From contig JAFFSR010000242.1 of assembly GCA_017163975.1 (NCBI GenBank), forward strand, positions 3,931,001 through 3,995,000: a DNA stretch of 64,000 nt. The letters are read 5' to 3'. A model generated the notes under the pieces. It saw nothing but the letters and a program-made list of their open reading frames with translations, did no database searches and was not told the origin of the DNA. The position numbers were made by a program, and so were the translations under genes. Position 1 is the first letter of the stretch; every line of letters begins with the position of its first letter. Shown in pieces: positions 62,946 through 64,000 of the stretch. This DNA is from Anastatus disparis. Lineage: Eukaryota; Arthropoda; Insecta; Hymenoptera; Eupelmidae.

Positions 62946-64000
62946 AGATTAGATTAGATATTGTTTATTTTGTATTATAATTACAAAAAAGCGTGAAAAA
63001 TTACAAATAAAGTTGAAAAAAAATACATAAAAATACTTTAAATAGCCTTGTACATATAAAATCAAAATAGTACAATATGATATCACAGTCATAAAACATA
63101 ATAGAGATAGTAATACTGTAATAGTAAGTCAATAAATTAAATAAAAGCGATATCACAGATAACACGAATAAATACATGCAAAAAGTATAAATAATATAGT
63201 TAAAAATCAGTCTCAATATCTATCAGTCAAAATAATTACATAAAATCAAGCGTGTAAAGAGCGCAGTCGAAATATCAGCAGTATACAGTAAGTTAAAATC
63301 ACAGCAAGTTGAATGTACAGTAATATACAAGTCAATCTGATAAAAATATAATCATTCACTCTATGCACACACATCCTACATACACGCCAATAAATACAAT
63401 CATGCCTTAAATCTATAAAGGGTACATCACATAATAAATTAACACATATGATATAGTCCGAAAATAATACTGTTTAATCGAGGTCGAGTAAAAACCTCCT
63501 CAGAGCGGCTTTAAACCTGCCGATTGATGGAAGATTTTTAATATCAGCAGGTAGGGAGTTCCAAAAATGCGCACCTTGAACTTGAAAGGAATTTCTTCCA
63601 GTCTCAGTGCGCATGAAGGGCACCGCAAGATCTTTAATCTCACCCCTAGTGGTCGCTCTGGGTATATATCTAGTGAAGAGACCCACTAGATATTCGGGAG
63701 TATTCATACGTACGATTTTGTACATAAGTACAGCCATAAAATACTGTCTCCTCGAATCAGTACGTAGCCAACCCAAAGCATGTCTATGGGGAGAGATGTG
63801 ATCACCCATTCTCACGCCTAATACATATCTCACACATGAATTTTGCATTGTCTGTAGCCGTCTTCGTAACTCCTGCGAAGCATCGAGCAAAACCACTGAG
63901 CAATAATCAAGATGTGGAAACAGCAGGGCGGTTGCGAGCTGCTTACGCAGAGCCTCAGTGGTGTACCGACGGAAAAACCGCAGGCTATAAATCACTCTAT
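62946..64000 (-). mobile_element. CR1-like non-LTR retrotransposon, 3' part
   Basis: The minus strand carries the end of an ORF2 (63998-63474), about 500 bases of 3' UTR and a terminal microsatellite-like run of TCTAA units at 62946-62960, a common way for CR1/L2-type elements to end. The 5' part lies beyond the right edge. A target duplication cannot be tested because only one end is present. Confidence 0.65.
63474..63998 (-). CDS. Non-LTR reverse transcriptase, C-terminal part
   Basis: Open to the right edge of the window, 174 codons then stop. It holds the thumb and post-RT region of ORF2 of a LINE: FPHLDYCSVVLLDASQEL, then LQTMQNSCVRYVLGV, DHISPHRHALGWLRTDSRRQ, YKIVRMNTPEYL and FWNSLPADIKNLPSIGRFK before LRRFLLDLD. 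This H-DYC...QN..R...P...LGWL pattern is shared by CR1, L2 and related clades. No stop or frameshift in the visible part, so the copy may be young. Catalytic YxDD and the endonuclease would be upstream, outside the window. The first Met-like codon near the edge is not a real start. Confidence 0.85.
   Translation of the reverse strand, partial: RVIYSLRFFRRYTTEALRKQLATALLFPHLDYCSVVLLDASQELRRRLQTMQNSCVRYVLGVRMGDHISPHRHALGWLRTDSRRQYFMAVLMYKIVRMNTPEYLVGLFTRYIPRATTRGEIKDLAVPFMRTETGRNSFQVQGAHFWNSLPADIKNLPSIGRFKAALRRFLLDLD

Noticed and set aside
63607..63801. Plus-strand frame opposite the reverse transcriptase
   Set aside because: Antisense shadow of the LINE ORF.
1..64000. Endogenous virus, bacterial transfer, CRISPR array or defence island
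   Set aside because: No viral structural or replication gene, no intronless operon-like block and no regularly spaced repeat was seen on either strand.

Overview
The window is nuclear DNA of an insect, very AT-rich (long A/T tracts between genes), with short introns carrying ordinary GT-AG boundaries. The gene content (Set1 with a His-rich N-terminus, an Rbf/p107-type pocket protein, an IR75-like ionotropic receptor, a CYP4-like P450 exon, Ly6 protein, small SINE/MITE elements) fits a holometabolous insect. I favour Hymenoptera, possibly a parasitoid wasp, but this is an impression from protein style and base composition, not a database result. I saw no CRISPR array, rRNA, intact tRNA, viral gene block or bacterial operon.

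Layout. 1-6.1 kb: AT-rich DNA with one isolated first exon of a CYP4-like P450 (minus). 6.1-11.3 kb: FHIP (minus, 12 exons, 1083 aa). 12.5-15.3 kb: cytosolic arginyl-tRNA synthetase (minus, 8 exons, 684 aa). 16.8-23.3 kb: Set1 H3K4 methyltransferase (minus, 12 exons, 1746 aa). 25.05-25.56 kb: UQCRH, complex III hinge protein (plus, 2 exons, 91 aa). 25.6-29.4 kb: no gene seen. 29.4-29.9 kb: promoter-like GC-rich patch with an orphan plus-strand exon. 30.0-35.0 kb: Rbf (minus, 9 exons, 998 aa, plus one candidate cassette exon). 36.06-36.3 kb: tRNA-like SINE head split by a small inverted-repeat element. 38.3-39.5 kb: mitochondrial RBFA (plus, 3 exons, 357 aa). 40.0-48.9 kb: ANKFY1/Rabankyrin-5 (minus, 13 exons, 1123 aa) with a Ly6 gene (plus, 173 aa) nested in its largest intron. 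49.7-50.5 kb: DCTN5 (plus, 4 exons, 182 aa, one GC-AG intron). 51.2-55.9 kb: three non-autonomous elements (a SINE with target duplication, a hAT-type MITE with a perfect 8-bp duplication, and a 389-bp foldback element). 57.5-58.7 kb: the last two exons of an IR75-like receptor. 59.5-60.2 kb: tandem, direct and inverted repeats. 62.9-64 kb: 3' end of a CR1-like non-LTR retrotransposon running off the window.

The gene models were joined by hand from splice sites; each gene called complete (FHIP, ArgRS, Set1, UQCRH, Rbf, RBFA, ANKFY1, Ly6, DCTN5) sums to a whole number of codons. Three of them serve early-endosome/dynein traffic (FHIP in the FTS-Hook-FHIP adaptor, ANKFY1 as a Rab5 effector, DCTN5 in dynactin), and ANKFY1 and DCTN5 are head to head. 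Two serve mitochondria (UQCRH, RBFA). The most checkable new points are three in-frame cassette exons (two in FHIP, one in Rbf), E2F-like sites upstream of Rbf, an element inserted in the A box of a SINE, and the long foldback hairpin. I found no convincing wholly new biological system.
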